Assembly: GCA_963082875.1 (NCBI GenBank)
Contig: OY720100.1
Location: 16,826,591-16,890,590, forward strand
Direction of reading: 5' to 3'
Source: Corella eumyota
Taxonomy: Eukaryota > Chordata > Ascidiacea > Phlebobranchia > Corellidae
Length of the DNA: 64,000 nt
Program-made: the position numbers and the translations under genes
Shown here: positions 1 to 9,434 of the stretch, piece by piece
How the letters are laid out: each line of letters starts with the position of its first letter
Position numbering within the stretch: the stretch's first letter is position 1
The notes under the pieces: model-generated
The model's database searches: none
The model's input: only the letters and a program-made list of their open reading frames with translations
What the model was told of the DNA's origin: nothing

Positions 1-163
1 TGTAAGCAAATGCACCGACTCCTACTGCAGCAGCTGTACCAGTCACTACATAAACCATGTTCTCAGCTGCAGCTCCATGCAACTGAAATTCCATAAACAA
101 AAGTTTTCCGCTACACGAATTAACTATTTGCTCTGCTACGATTTGACCAGCTTCTTCTGCCAT
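1..163 (-). CDS. G1: TRADD-N-like/TPR family gene, first exon only (runs off the window)
   Basis: Read on the minus strand, the exon starts with ATG at 163 (MAEEAGQIVAEQIV...) and stays open to the window edge. It contains the start of the first hydrophobic segment (ENMVYVVTGTAAAVGVGAF). It closely matches exon 1 of G5 at 41,580-42,088 (ME-F, AAENM.Y..TG, VGAFAY) and more distantly exon 1 of G3. Because the left edge cuts the gene, the TRADD-N-like part, linker and TPR exons are not visible. The upstream 1.4 kb is shared at high similarity with the region upstream of G4 (35,570-37,050), which lost this very exon segment. Function is unknown; membership of the family is clear from the alignment. 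Confidence 0.75.
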   Translation of the reverse strand, partial: MAEEAGQIVAEQIVNSCSGKLLFMEFQLHGAAAENMVYVVTGTAAAVGVGAFAY

Positions 164-1625
164 TATGATTGTTAGACTGGCAAGATATTAAATTTATTTC
201 TTATACGGTTTTGTTGTGTGGTTGATCTGAGTTGTTATGCTTTTTTTGTAAAGATAAATTGCCAAATATTTTGTTTAAATTTTAAATCTATGTCAAATAA
301 AAGCAAATCATTCCTAAAATTTAATTAGTAAAAATGTATTTGCACTGATCTAAAATCAACGACAATAAATATTAAAATATGACTTAAATACTTTATTTAA
401 TATTGTTTAGTTTTTCTTTTATTTTAACGCACAAATTAGTTAATCATTTTTATTTTGAACTTACGTTTTACAAAGATTAGCCCTTTTTATTTTGTTGAAA
501 CCAATTTTGTTTTTGTTAACGACCAATTTTAAGCTGCGGAAAAGTTATTTATAAAATTGTAAGTATCATAAGAAAATATTAAATCTTTTGTTGATATCTT
601 TTATAAAACTCCATAAAATAAATATGTTTAGCTTATATTCTATAAAAATATTGTCAGTTTACTAAATATTTAATATTTTGAACACTACTTTTTATTTTAC
701 TCGCTTTTCTACGCTGTGTAACTTTTAACTGTTCAAATAAAGTGGCAACATCTTGTTTTATTGTGAATGGCAACCTTGTGTTGTTGTTAATTACCAACCC
801 TACTGAATGTAATCGTCATGGTAATAAATGAAAGGTTTCCAAGCACGTGCCGCGCAAAGTTTTGTTCTAGCGGGGAATTCCCGAAACATTATCATTTCCG
901 ATTCGGATCTGAGTTTCTAACACGACATTTCGTCCTTTAAAGTTTGCAATAGTATTTTATTACACGAATGGTAAAACCAAATAAAATACCAATAATTAAT
1001 ATTTAACGTTCACTTTTAACCTAACCTTAACTAACATACCATATAATGACGTCATATTTTTCGCTTGGCGTTTTTAAGCTTGAAGTAAAATACGTTTGTA
1101 CGTTTAACGTTTTTTTCCTTGATTAGATTTATAGTTAGGCCTTGTATTCAGCATATGTTAAAAGGTTGTTTAGTTGATTGTAGTTTAATAGTAAGTGCTG
1201 TAGTTTTATAAACAGGTTTGTTTATAGAAAAGTTGTTATAAATATATTTTATTGTATGCCAATTTAATATTAAGGTTTATGTTTAGAAATAGATTAAACC
1301 TAAAATTAGTAAAGTTTTGTTTAATTGTGGTTACATATAAAGTAGTGTATATATGTTAAAACATAATGGTTATATTTTATAGCCCATGTTTTAAGTTTAT
1401 AAAGTTATAATACTTTTAAATTAAAAATAATAATAATAATAATTTGGTCAAATTAATAATAATTTTGGTCATTTTTGTCGGGGATAAACGACATTTTTAT
1501 TTATAATGTTAACAAAGTGATTACTTAACATATTTAAAGTAGTTGCTGTATACAAACAGCGCACGTGTGCATAGTAACTTGATAATTTCAAACAATTTTT
1601 ACTTTATTGCAACTAAAAGTTTTTG
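164..1625. promoter_or_regulatory. Divergent intergenic region between G1 and TMEM234 copy A
   Basis: About 1.4 kb of AT-rich non-coding DNA lies between the minus-strand G1 start and the plus-strand TMEM234-like gene. The same segment recurs at 35,570-37,054 with scattered changes. Three palindromic motifs stand out in the middle. GGGGAATTCCC at 872-882 is a good NF-kappaB-type site. TGACGTCA near 1,046-1,053 is a CRE-type palindrome. A CACGTG E-box lies near 844-849. The second copy keeps the CRE, a kB-like GGGGGTTTCCC (36,246-36,256) and a CACGTG. Shared ancestry alone may explain the conservation, so regulatory function is inferred. Confidence 0.4.
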
Positions 1626-2515
1626 TGGCAAGCAATATTTTGCGTAGTTTTGGCTGCTTTTTGTTGGGGAATAACCAACCCATTTATTAAGAAAGGTAGC
1701 AAAGGGTTTGACCAAATAAAAGAGGACAAACAATACAAAGAAATTTTCCGAAAACTTTCGTATTTAGTTCTTAATTGGAGATGTGGTTTGCCTTTACTTG
1801 TTAACCAGTTTGGATCAGTGTTGTATTATATTGCTCTATCTATAACAGGTCAGTATTAACTTACAATCTACAGAAAGAATTGTTTGGTATATTTACTTAA
1901 TTGAAAAGCTATAAGCATTTACATTTTAGAAACCTTATTTAAAACTTTATTTTATGTTTTAGATATAACTCTTGCTGTGCCTTTAACCAACTCTTCAACT
2001 CTTTTGTTCACAACAATATCTGGATATTGCCTTGGAGAAAGAATTACAACCAGTAAGTAAATTAAAACAAAATTTATAGTTTTTTATTTTTTTTATCCTC
2101 TATGTGGAAAGGGTGAATTCAGTCCCAGTCTTATGTTGACTTTTTTTTACCCAGTCTTATTTTGATTTTTGCTGTTTGGGATATTATAGATTATAATTGC
2201 CTGATAATTAAGCTGATGATTAAGTGTAGGCTCAGTAGGAGTTCATGTTGTTAATAGCGCCTTAATCAAGCGCTACAGCATAGAAGCATTGGGGGTCAAA
2301 TTCATTGCCTTATGTAGTGTAGGAAGTGTTCTGACCACTACACCACTCTGCTGGTCTTTTTAGCTTTCCAATGTTTTAGTTTATTAAACTAATTATAACA
2401 AAGTTTTAATTGTTTAGGACAAGTTATTGGTTCAATTCTAATCATCAGCGGCGTTAGTTTTTGTGTTCTTGGAAAAAACGTCGATGTTGAAGGACTCGGT
2501 GAAGATCCAAGTTAG
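1623..2515 (+). CDS. TMEM234: TMEM234-like membrane protein, copy A (start codon lost)
   Basis: Three exons are visible: 1,623-1,848, 1,963-2,052 and 2,418-2,515 (TAG). Both introns are phase 1 with GT-AG ends. The product begins WQAIFCVVLAAFCWGITNP and continues with LLVNQFGSVLYYIAL, DITLAVP and RQVIGSILIISG, matching TMEM234, a small four-helix membrane protein related to the EamA/DMT transporters. The fourth helix ends in FCVLGKN before a short tail. In copy B the first codon is ATG. Here the same position reads TTG, and no other in-frame ATG precedes the first helix. Exons 2 and 3 look intact, so this copy is either silent or uses a non-AUG start. A SINE sits in intron 2. Confidence 0.8.
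2094..2355 (-). repeat. tRNA-derived SINE, family 1, in TMEM234 copy A intron 2
   Basis: The minus strand carries the family signature: a box A-like GTGGTGTAGTGGTCAGAACA-type head, a box B-like segment, then the 'CTCCTGCTGAGCC' body and a tail ending in a 'CATCGAGGATAAA'-like stretch. This copy is diverged. The same insertion is present in copy B (37,521-37,765), so it predates that duplication. Confidence 0.75.
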
Positions 2516-2893
2516 CAGTGTTATAAACAGGGACACAAAACAATACGGGAAGAAATATTTGCTCGATGGGAAACCTGAAACTTGTTGGAATTCTGATCAG
2601 GTTTTTATAATTTATTTATTTATTTTTGCTTATTTAAGTTAAATTTATTGCCCTATAAAAAAAATTAAACTTAATAACATGTTTTGATAATATTGTTTAT
2701 TAAGCATAAGCAATTAAGACAATTTGGTTAAATACGTTTATATACAAACTACTAATGGTTAATAAATCATGCACAGAAATTAAAGAAAACACAAAACACA
2801 GGATTACAATTTTGTTCTTAAACAAGAGTTTATATCTTAAACCTGTATAGGAACCAATATTGGTACAACATGTTAATGTTTAACCAGTGTTAA
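2516..2893. other. Spacer between TMEM234 copy A and the 3' end of G2
   Basis: The first part continues the TMEM234 3' untranslated region. The rest (from about 2,720) is a conserved 3' flank that recurs beside other TPR exons at 9,140-9,300 and 38,150-38,310. I see no coding sequence. Confidence 0.5.
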
Positions 2894-3092
2894 GGGGGAC
2901 GCGGAATTTGAGGGAATGGAAAATGAAGGAACGGAAATTGAAGGAACGGAAAATGAAGGAACCGGAAAATGAAGGAACCGGAAAATGAAGGAACGGAAAA
3001 TGAAGGAACGGAAAATGAAGGAACCGGAAAATGAAGGAACGGAAAATGAAGGAACCGGAAAATGAAGGAACGGAAATTGAAGGAAAGTGAAA
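2894..3092. repeat. Purine-rich minisatellite (GGAACCGGAAAATGAA-type units)
   Basis: About 200 bp of imperfect 13-16-bp units, all purine-rich on the plus strand (GGAACGGAAAATGAA and variants). The equivalent position in the other copies (9,305 and 38,320) has ordinary sequence instead, so the array is private to this copy. The open frame across it on the minus strand is a by-product of the repeat and not a gene. Confidence 0.85.
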
Positions 3093-3179
3093 AAAGGAGA
3101 GGCGGAATCTTAAAAAAATAAAACGCGGAAATTCCGTTGACTGTTTCAAGTTAATTGGGTTTTGGTTTTAAATTTTATT

Positions 3180-4456
3180 TTACTTCTTAGATAAAGATTG
3201 AAGTTGTTTGTTGATCTCAGACACCTTAGAATTACAATCTTGGATCCACACTTTTTTCCGTATGACGTTTATATTCTCAGTTTTCTCGTAAGCTTTGATT
3301 GCTTGAAGATAATTTCCTTCTGCCTCCGAGTATTGTGATTTACTTTCATAAAAATCACCAATGTAGCATGAAAGATGGCCGTAAATTTGGTATTTATTTG
3401 CATTTGATCCAAACTCGTTATCCATTAATTTCAACCCAGTTTTAAGTGTTTGTAACATCATTGACTTCCATTTCGTTTTCGTAACTCCCGATCGAATGTA
3501 AACACTCAGCTTTGTTGATGACGTCAAGATGTTCGTTGTTAATAACAAAAGTTTTTATTCTCTGCATGAGTGGAGCCACGTGACGTTGAATTATGATTTT
3601 TTTAAGTCTATTAACACACAAACTTATTGTAAATAAACATAAATCTAAAATTCCAATATTTTTGTTTGGATTTCTTTCTTCATCCATCAACATATTTGCT
3701 AATACTCCGTAAAACAAAATTCCTTCCAGATATTTCTCTTTATCATAGAGAGTAAAAGCAAATGAGTTAATTTGTTCTGCATCCAATTGAGTGTGGTTTT
3801 GGATCAGTGACGTCATTTCGGTAATGATTTCCATAGCGGTATCGAATCTGTCCGTCATTAAACTTGAGACATAGAGCTTGGTGAGTTTAGGAATGTAATT
3901 GATGTTTGCACCGAATTTGTGCAGGGCTTTTAGTTCCAAAAATGACTTGTCATATTCACCATTGGTCCAGTGGTTCATTGACTTTTCTGTTAATATTTTA
4001 ACATGTGAAATATTATCAGTAACATAACTGTTCTAAAGTTTCAGATTTAAATTCAGCTTATTACAAAAATGAATTAAAGTTAACTGATTTCTAATGTTTT
4101 ATTTGTTTATTGTTTAAAAATAAGTTAAATTTAACATTATTTTATTTATTACTTTCTAAGTCAAATAGAGTTTGCAAATTCACTTGCTGAAGATTTTGAT
4201 CTAAAATAAAATAAAAAATTAACAAAAAAACTGACCGGTGGTGGGCGCTACAGAGTAGGCATTGAACTTTCTCTTTAATATTGTTTACCTTTTAAACGTG
4301 ACTGTGTTGTTGGTTTTGGGCTGGTCATGTGACCTGATACGCTTGATAGATCAGACACGGTTGATTGCGCACTGGATAAAGTTCCTACCCCGCTGGACAC
4401 GCTTGATTGATCATCCTTATACAGAAAACTTTTCGGATAAAATCGTTTTTCAAATT
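3180..4456 (-). pseudogene. G2: linker and TPR exons, without TRADD-N exons, TPR exon frameshifted
   Basis: Three exons of the family are present: linker exon 4,456-4,289 (FEKRFYPKSF, DDQSSVSSG), a 48-bp exon 4,200-4,153 (DQNLQQVNLQTLFDLE) and the terminal TPR exon 3,986-3,180. They join in phase 1 like their paralogues. In the TPR exon a 2-bp loss near 3,460 relative to G2' and G4 (GATGATGCGTTAC against AATGATGTTAC) shifts the frame after the 'CLHSI' region. The second half, including the canonical TPR helix EAEGNYLQAIKAYEK, is in another frame. No TRADD-N exon lies upstream. A GNAT-like gene occupies that place. Confidence 0.7.
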
Positions 4457-4840
4457 CTTTAGAAATTTGTTTTATTCAGAAAATTGTTTAAATTTTATTA
4501 AAATTTTTTAAATATTTTGTTCTCTTAGCCACATTTAATTTTTTTTTAATAACAATAATTAGATAGCTAAACTATTTAAATTTTACACTAGTTAAATATA
4601 TTAAGTTTTGTGGTCTTTAGTTTAATTCCTACTGTTGGTTTACTGGATTTATTTTAAATTTTTATTCACCTAAAATTATTTTTTTATGGTTTTAGGGCCC
4701 GTGTTCGATTCCCGCTAATTAACATTTATTATGTTTTTTTTTTTTAAAACCAATAATTAGATATCTAAAACTATTTAAATTTTACACTAGTTAAATATAT
4801 TAAGTTTTGTGGTTCATAAAATGAAAGTAAAAAGAAATAT

Positions 4841-6251
4841 TTAATGAAAATACTTTTTTCGAAGCTCTCCCATTAGTCCAAGCTTCCTATATTCATATTC
4901 GATCGTACTTAGTTCGATCATCATAAACTTATCGTTGCCCATGATCGTATGAGGAATGTAGTCCATCATTTTGCCGAGCATCTAAAATATTAACAATAAT
5001 TAGTTAGACTTAAAATTAATCAGCATTATAATGATTAGACGAGACCGCCAGGTTGATAATATACCAAAAAATTAGTAGAATTTCTTTGGCTTAGCAAGGT
5101 AGTAAGAATTGTCAATTTTTTTTTTGTATACATCTTTATTCTCGATGTGGGAAAGTCTGTGCGAACTAAACATAGAGTAACATAAGTTACTCCGAACCAG
5201 TCTCGAGTTGCCTGTGGTAGTTTGGGATATTATAGATTGTAATTGCCCGATAATTATACTGCAGATTAAGTTCTGGCTCAGCAGGAGTTTATATCGTTTA
5301 TAACGCCTTACAAGGGCGCCACAGCATGAGATCATTGGGAATCAAACCCAGGACCTTGTGTATGATAAAAGAGTGTTCTGACCACTACACCACACTGCCG
5401 GCAATCCTCGGTGATGGACGACCGACTTAAGAGCCTAAACGTTAAGTAACATTTCTTACCCCGACCCTGTCTTAATTAGTCACTAAAGCATGTAAATAAT
5501 CACCTTTTTATTTTTTTGGGGTTTTTCGCGCATTGATAAAAGTAAATAATAAATACGATATACAATTAGTATTACAACAATGCGACGGGGAAAAATGACA
5601 AAATCAATTTAATGATTTAAAACATGCCAAAAGTATCAATGTTTACATAAAGATTTTAAGTATGTTATGGCATGGTCACCAAACCCGGTTAGAAGATGAT
5701 TTATAAAAGTAAATTTTTGCTACCTTTTGTACATTTGCTGATCCTGGCGAGGTTACAGGTCTGACTGGGTTGGATTTTAAATTTGAAACTGAATTCACCA
5801 TTCCAGCTATCAGTTTTTTTGGGTCATTTTCGTATAAACCAATACTTACATTTTGACCGAGATAGCTCTGTAAATAGATAAAATTTCAGCTCGATTAATG
5901 TTTTATAAATTAGAAATATCTATACGTCTATTAACCTCCATTATGTACATTTATATATAAATTCACAATATCCTATTTTTGTACAACTTAATACTGGTTC
6001 AAGTTGTAGCACTTTTGCTACAGGATACGAGTTTTTACAGCAAAAAGAAATAGCATAACATCACTTACATCGACATAATCGGTTAGGAAATCAGTGTGCT
6101 TTTCTTCTGGCCAAGTAGACGAAAAAGTCGGTTCACTCGAAACAAAATATTCTAATATTAACCTCAACATTTCACTTCGATCTTCTGTAGTTAGACTTCT
6201 GTACTTAAATTTTCGGCCGTCTTTTGCTGTTATTTCGTTATTCTCCATCAT
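4841..6251 (-). CDS. GNAT-fold N-acetyltransferase-like gene, C-terminally short, copy a
   Basis: Exons at 6,251-6,069, 5,867-5,724 and 4,981-4,841 (TAA) join in phase 0. The product of about 155 residues begins MMENNEITAKDGRKFKYRSL. It carries the N-terminal pattern of arylalkylamine/dopamine-type acetyltransferases (LRLILEYFVSSEPTFSS), a middle strand (LIAGMVNSVS) and a motif A-like end (IELSTIEYEYRKLGLMGEL), where the Arg/Gly-containing loop would bind acetyl-CoA. The protein stops right after this helix, so the C-terminal part of the GNAT fold is missing. Either it is truncated or a further exon is spliced on. The nearest family exon, the G2 linker at 4,456, does not fit in phase with the visible donor. 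A SINE lies in the second intron. Family level is fairly sure; substrate unknown. Confidence 0.55.
5126..5402 (-). repeat. SINE family 1, in the GNAT-like gene intron
   Basis: Nearly full-length minus-strand copy, from GCCGGCAGTGTGGTGTAGTG on the minus strand to the CTCGATGTGGGAAAG-type end seen on the plus strand. Box B region and 'AGTTACTCCGAACCAGTCTC' body are clear. Identical copy at 20,389-20,665. Confidence 0.85.
5505..5690. repeat. Dispersed repeat, related to 59,835-60,010
   Basis: A stretch with GCGCATTGATAAAAGTAAAT ... ACAACAATGCGACGGG ... GGCATGGTCACCAAACCC recurs in reverse orientation at 59,835-60,010, far outside the array. It is an unclassified short interspersed element. I could not define target duplications. 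Confidence 0.55.
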
Positions 6252-7490
6252 AAAAAATATGGGTGTTTTATCAGAATACTTAAAATTTTCCTTTTTTACA
6301 ATTATTTTTTAAGTACATTTTTAGTAGGGTATTTCAAATTTTCCTTTTAGATATTTTTAAATATTATATTATCTTAAACTATATTGTTACTAAATATGTC
6401 TTAAAATAGTTAAAGAAATAACAAATATATACATGGTTAACCAGATTATAACATTTTATGCTTATGAAAGCAAAAAAAATTTTTACAAGTTTCTTTTAGC
6501 AAACGCTGAAACACCGAATCAATTTTACATTAGCATAATTTTCAAAATATTGCATTGCTTTATAGATGCATTTTTGTACAATAAAAACTAAAATCCTATT
6601 ACCAAATAACTAAAATCTTATTAAATTTAAGTTGAAATATTTTATCATAGCATCTCAATAACGCAAAGTTTTATCAATATTTTAACTATTACACCACATT
6701 TAAAAATATCATATTCCGATGCACTAATTATAACCGCCGGCTAGCTTTTAAAGTTGTAAAGTTTTGAAATATTTTGCACATGTTTTTAAGTTTTTTGGTT
6801 GAGCGGTTTTTGCTGATCATGCGTTTTTACTTTTACCTTACCAACATTGTATTTGTTCAATCGTAATGGGGTGGGCATGTCGTTAATAACTTACTAATAA
6901 AACTTTAAACGCACCCTGAACGTATGCCGCTTGTTGTCAGTAGATATTAATAAGTTAATGAAATTAAAGGCATACAAAATTTCGTAAAACAGAGCGATTT
7001 GACTTAATAAAACGATTGAAATTTTACAATATAGTTATATACGCTTATTTATACTTCTTTACAAAGTGATACAACCAATAAATTTGTTGTTTATTTAAAA
7101 ACACGACGAATATTCTTGTTCTATTTCTATTAAAGGGATAAAAAAATGTGATATTTAAATATAGGGTACTTCAAAATGCATTAAATGTAGTTATACTTAC
7201 AGTTATTGGGTTACTGTGTATTTTACCTATTGAGAGGTGGAACGTTAATTTCATATTTTAAAGTGAAACGGAACTCGTTGGATTATATTTTGATATTTTT
7301 TTAAATTAATTTGACATTTTATTTTACACTAAGTCAAGAGTTTTGGATTTATAAAATTTTTTTTAAGTATTATATTTTGTATCATGTAAAACAAACAATT
7401 TGACAAAACTAAAAGTTTAAAGCAAGTTGCAAGTTGTTTAAAAGTCACCTTAAACCTACACTTTCTATTTCAATTTTGATAAAATCAGAT
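6252..7490. other. Intergenic region upstream of the GNAT-like gene
   Basis: About 1.2 kb of AT-rich sequence without convincing exons. The duplicate at 21,515-22,753 is almost identical. The right end, ATTCTTCACTCGCTACATTT, marks the start of the minisatellite at all four sites. Confidence 0.45.
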
Positions 7491-7528
7491 CATTCTTCAC
7501 TCGCTACATTTTATTTGCTTAACTACTT

Positions 7529-8541
7529 TACAATACAGCTAGGATCATATAAATTACAAAGTGGCCACATGGTAATAATTTACAACTAATCAAGTTACAA
7601 TACAGCTAGGATCACAAAAATTACTAAGTAGCCATGTAGTAATAATTTACAACTAATCAAGTTACAATACAGCTAGGATCACATAAATTACAAAGTGGCC
7701 ACATAGTAATAATTTACAACTAATCAAGTTACAATACAGCTAGGATCACATAAATTACAAAGTGGCCACGTAGTAATAATTTCTAACTAATCAAGTTACA
7801 ATACAGCTAGGATCACATAAATTACAAAGTGGCCACATGGTAATAATTTACAACTAATCAAGTTACAATACAGCTAGGATCACATAAATTACAAAGTGGC
7901 CACATGGTAATAATTTACAACTAATCAAGTTACAATACAGCTAGGATCACACAAATTACAAAGTGGCAACATGGTAATAATTTACAACTAATCAAGTTAC
8001 AATACAGCTAGGATCACATAAATTACAAAGTGGCCATGTGGTAATAATTTACAACTAATCGAGTTACAATACAGCTAGGATCACATAAATTACAAAGTGG
8101 CCACGTGGTAATAATTTACAACTAATCAAGTTACAATACAGCTAGGATCACATAAATTACAAAGTGGCCACATGGTAATAATTTACAACTAAGCAAGTTT
8201 ACAATACAGCTAGGATCATACAAATTACAAAGTGGCCACATGGTAATAATTTACAACTAAGCAAGTTTACAATACAGCTAGGATCATACAAATTACAAAG
8301 TGGCCACATGGTAATAATTTACAACTAATCAAGTTACAATACAGCTAGGATCACACAAATTACAAAGTGGCCACATGGTAATAATTTACAACTAATCAAG
8401 TTACAATACAGCTAGGATCACACAAATTACAAAGTGGCCACATGGTAATAATTTACAACTAATCAAGTTACAATACAGCTAGGATCACATAAATTACAAG
8501 GTGGCCACGTGGTAATAATTTAGATCTAATCAAGTTACAAT
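7529..8541. repeat. 67-bp minisatellite array, about 15 units
   Basis: Direct repeats with a 67-bp period (starts at 7,531, 7,598, 7,665 and onward). The unit contains CAATACAGCTAGGATCACA, AAATTACAAAGTGGCCAC and RTGGTAATAATTTACAACTA. GGCCACRTGG inside the unit is a partial palindrome with an E-box when R is G. The array lies about 0.9 kb past the 3' end of G3. Its last unit is split by a hAT-like MITE. Other arrays of the same unit: 22,792-23,804 (15 units), 32,757-33,215 (about 7) and a single unit near 17,757. Confidence 0.95.
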
Positions 8542-9079
8542 CATAGGTGGGCACAGTTAATCGAAAAGCAACTTCGTTAAATGGTTATTCGTTACACATA
8601 ACAGTAACTTCGCTAACGTTTTTTCGTTAAATTAAACCAAATGTAACGGAAGTTATCGTTGAACGTTAACGTTAAAATTTAATTAAAACAAACAAAGAAA
8701 TTACCTTTTTTATAAAAAAAATAGTTTTTTTTTTAATCGATGTTTTAACTAGACGAAAATGGTTTAGAAGAAGTTTTTAAAACTGGCATAGGCCTAATGC
8801 CCAAATAACAGTGGCCGGATAGTAATTACTTACATCGTTTAAAAATTGCAACGTTTAAACCCGATAAACGGTGATATTAAACATATATATTCCTTATATT
8901 ACCATGGATTTACTTGTAAAACATTGAGTTAACGGGCTTAATTTAACGGAAGTACAATTTAACGAAAGTTAACAGGTCCGATAACGATTTTTAAAATTAA
9001 CTTAAAAGTTAACTTTTAACAAAAAATTCAACTTTGTTATTTAACGTTTAACGCATTAACGATTTGGTGCCCACCTTTG
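8542..9079. mobile_element. Non-autonomous hAT-like MITE, 538 bp
   Basis: The ends are inverted: CATAGGTGGGCAC at the left, and the reverse complement of the right end reads CAAAGGTGGGCAC. The element is flanked by GTTACAAT on both sides (8,534-8,541 and 9,080-9,087), an 8-bp target duplication as expected for hAT. GTGGGCA-type termini are common in that superfamily. It has no coding capacity. It landed inside a 67-bp minisatellite unit; removing it restores a perfect unit. The same insertion is at 23,805-24,342. Confidence 0.85.
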
Positions 9080-9434
9080 GTTACAATACAGCTAGGATCA
9101 TATAAATTACAAAGTGGCCGTTAGTAATTAAGACAATTTGGTTAAATACATTTATATACTAACTACTAATGGTTGATAAATCATGCACAGAAATTAAAGA
9201 AAACGCCAAACACAGGATTACAATTTTGTTCCTAAACAAGAGTTTATATCTTAAACCTGTATAGGAACCAATATTGGTACAACATGTTAATGTTTAACCA
9301 GTATTAAGTGGGTAGCGTTAAAACAAATACAACGCTCAATATGATGTCATAGAAAACTCAGAATGGTGATTGTTAGAACAATGGTTAGCACAACTTAAAT
9401 GGGGTTCGGTGTTAACTTTAAACTTGAATTTAGT

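Noticed and set aside
2880-3149. Minus-strand open frame rich in Phe, Ser and His
   Set aside because: It is only the translation of the purine-rich minisatellite and has no paralogue as protein.
4262-4462. Plus-strand frame of 66 codons
   Set aside because: It is the shadow of the family linker exon on the minus strand, which has splice sites and paralogues.
4456-4841. A GNAT-TPR fusion protein
   Set aside because: The only visible donor after the GNAT motif leaves phase 2 while the linker acceptor needs phase 1; no in-frame junction was found that keeps motif A.
7529-8541. Regular direct repeats that could suggest a CRISPR-like array
   Set aside because: Units are contiguous 67-bp tandem repeats with no unique spacers, in a eukaryotic genome; it is a minisatellite.
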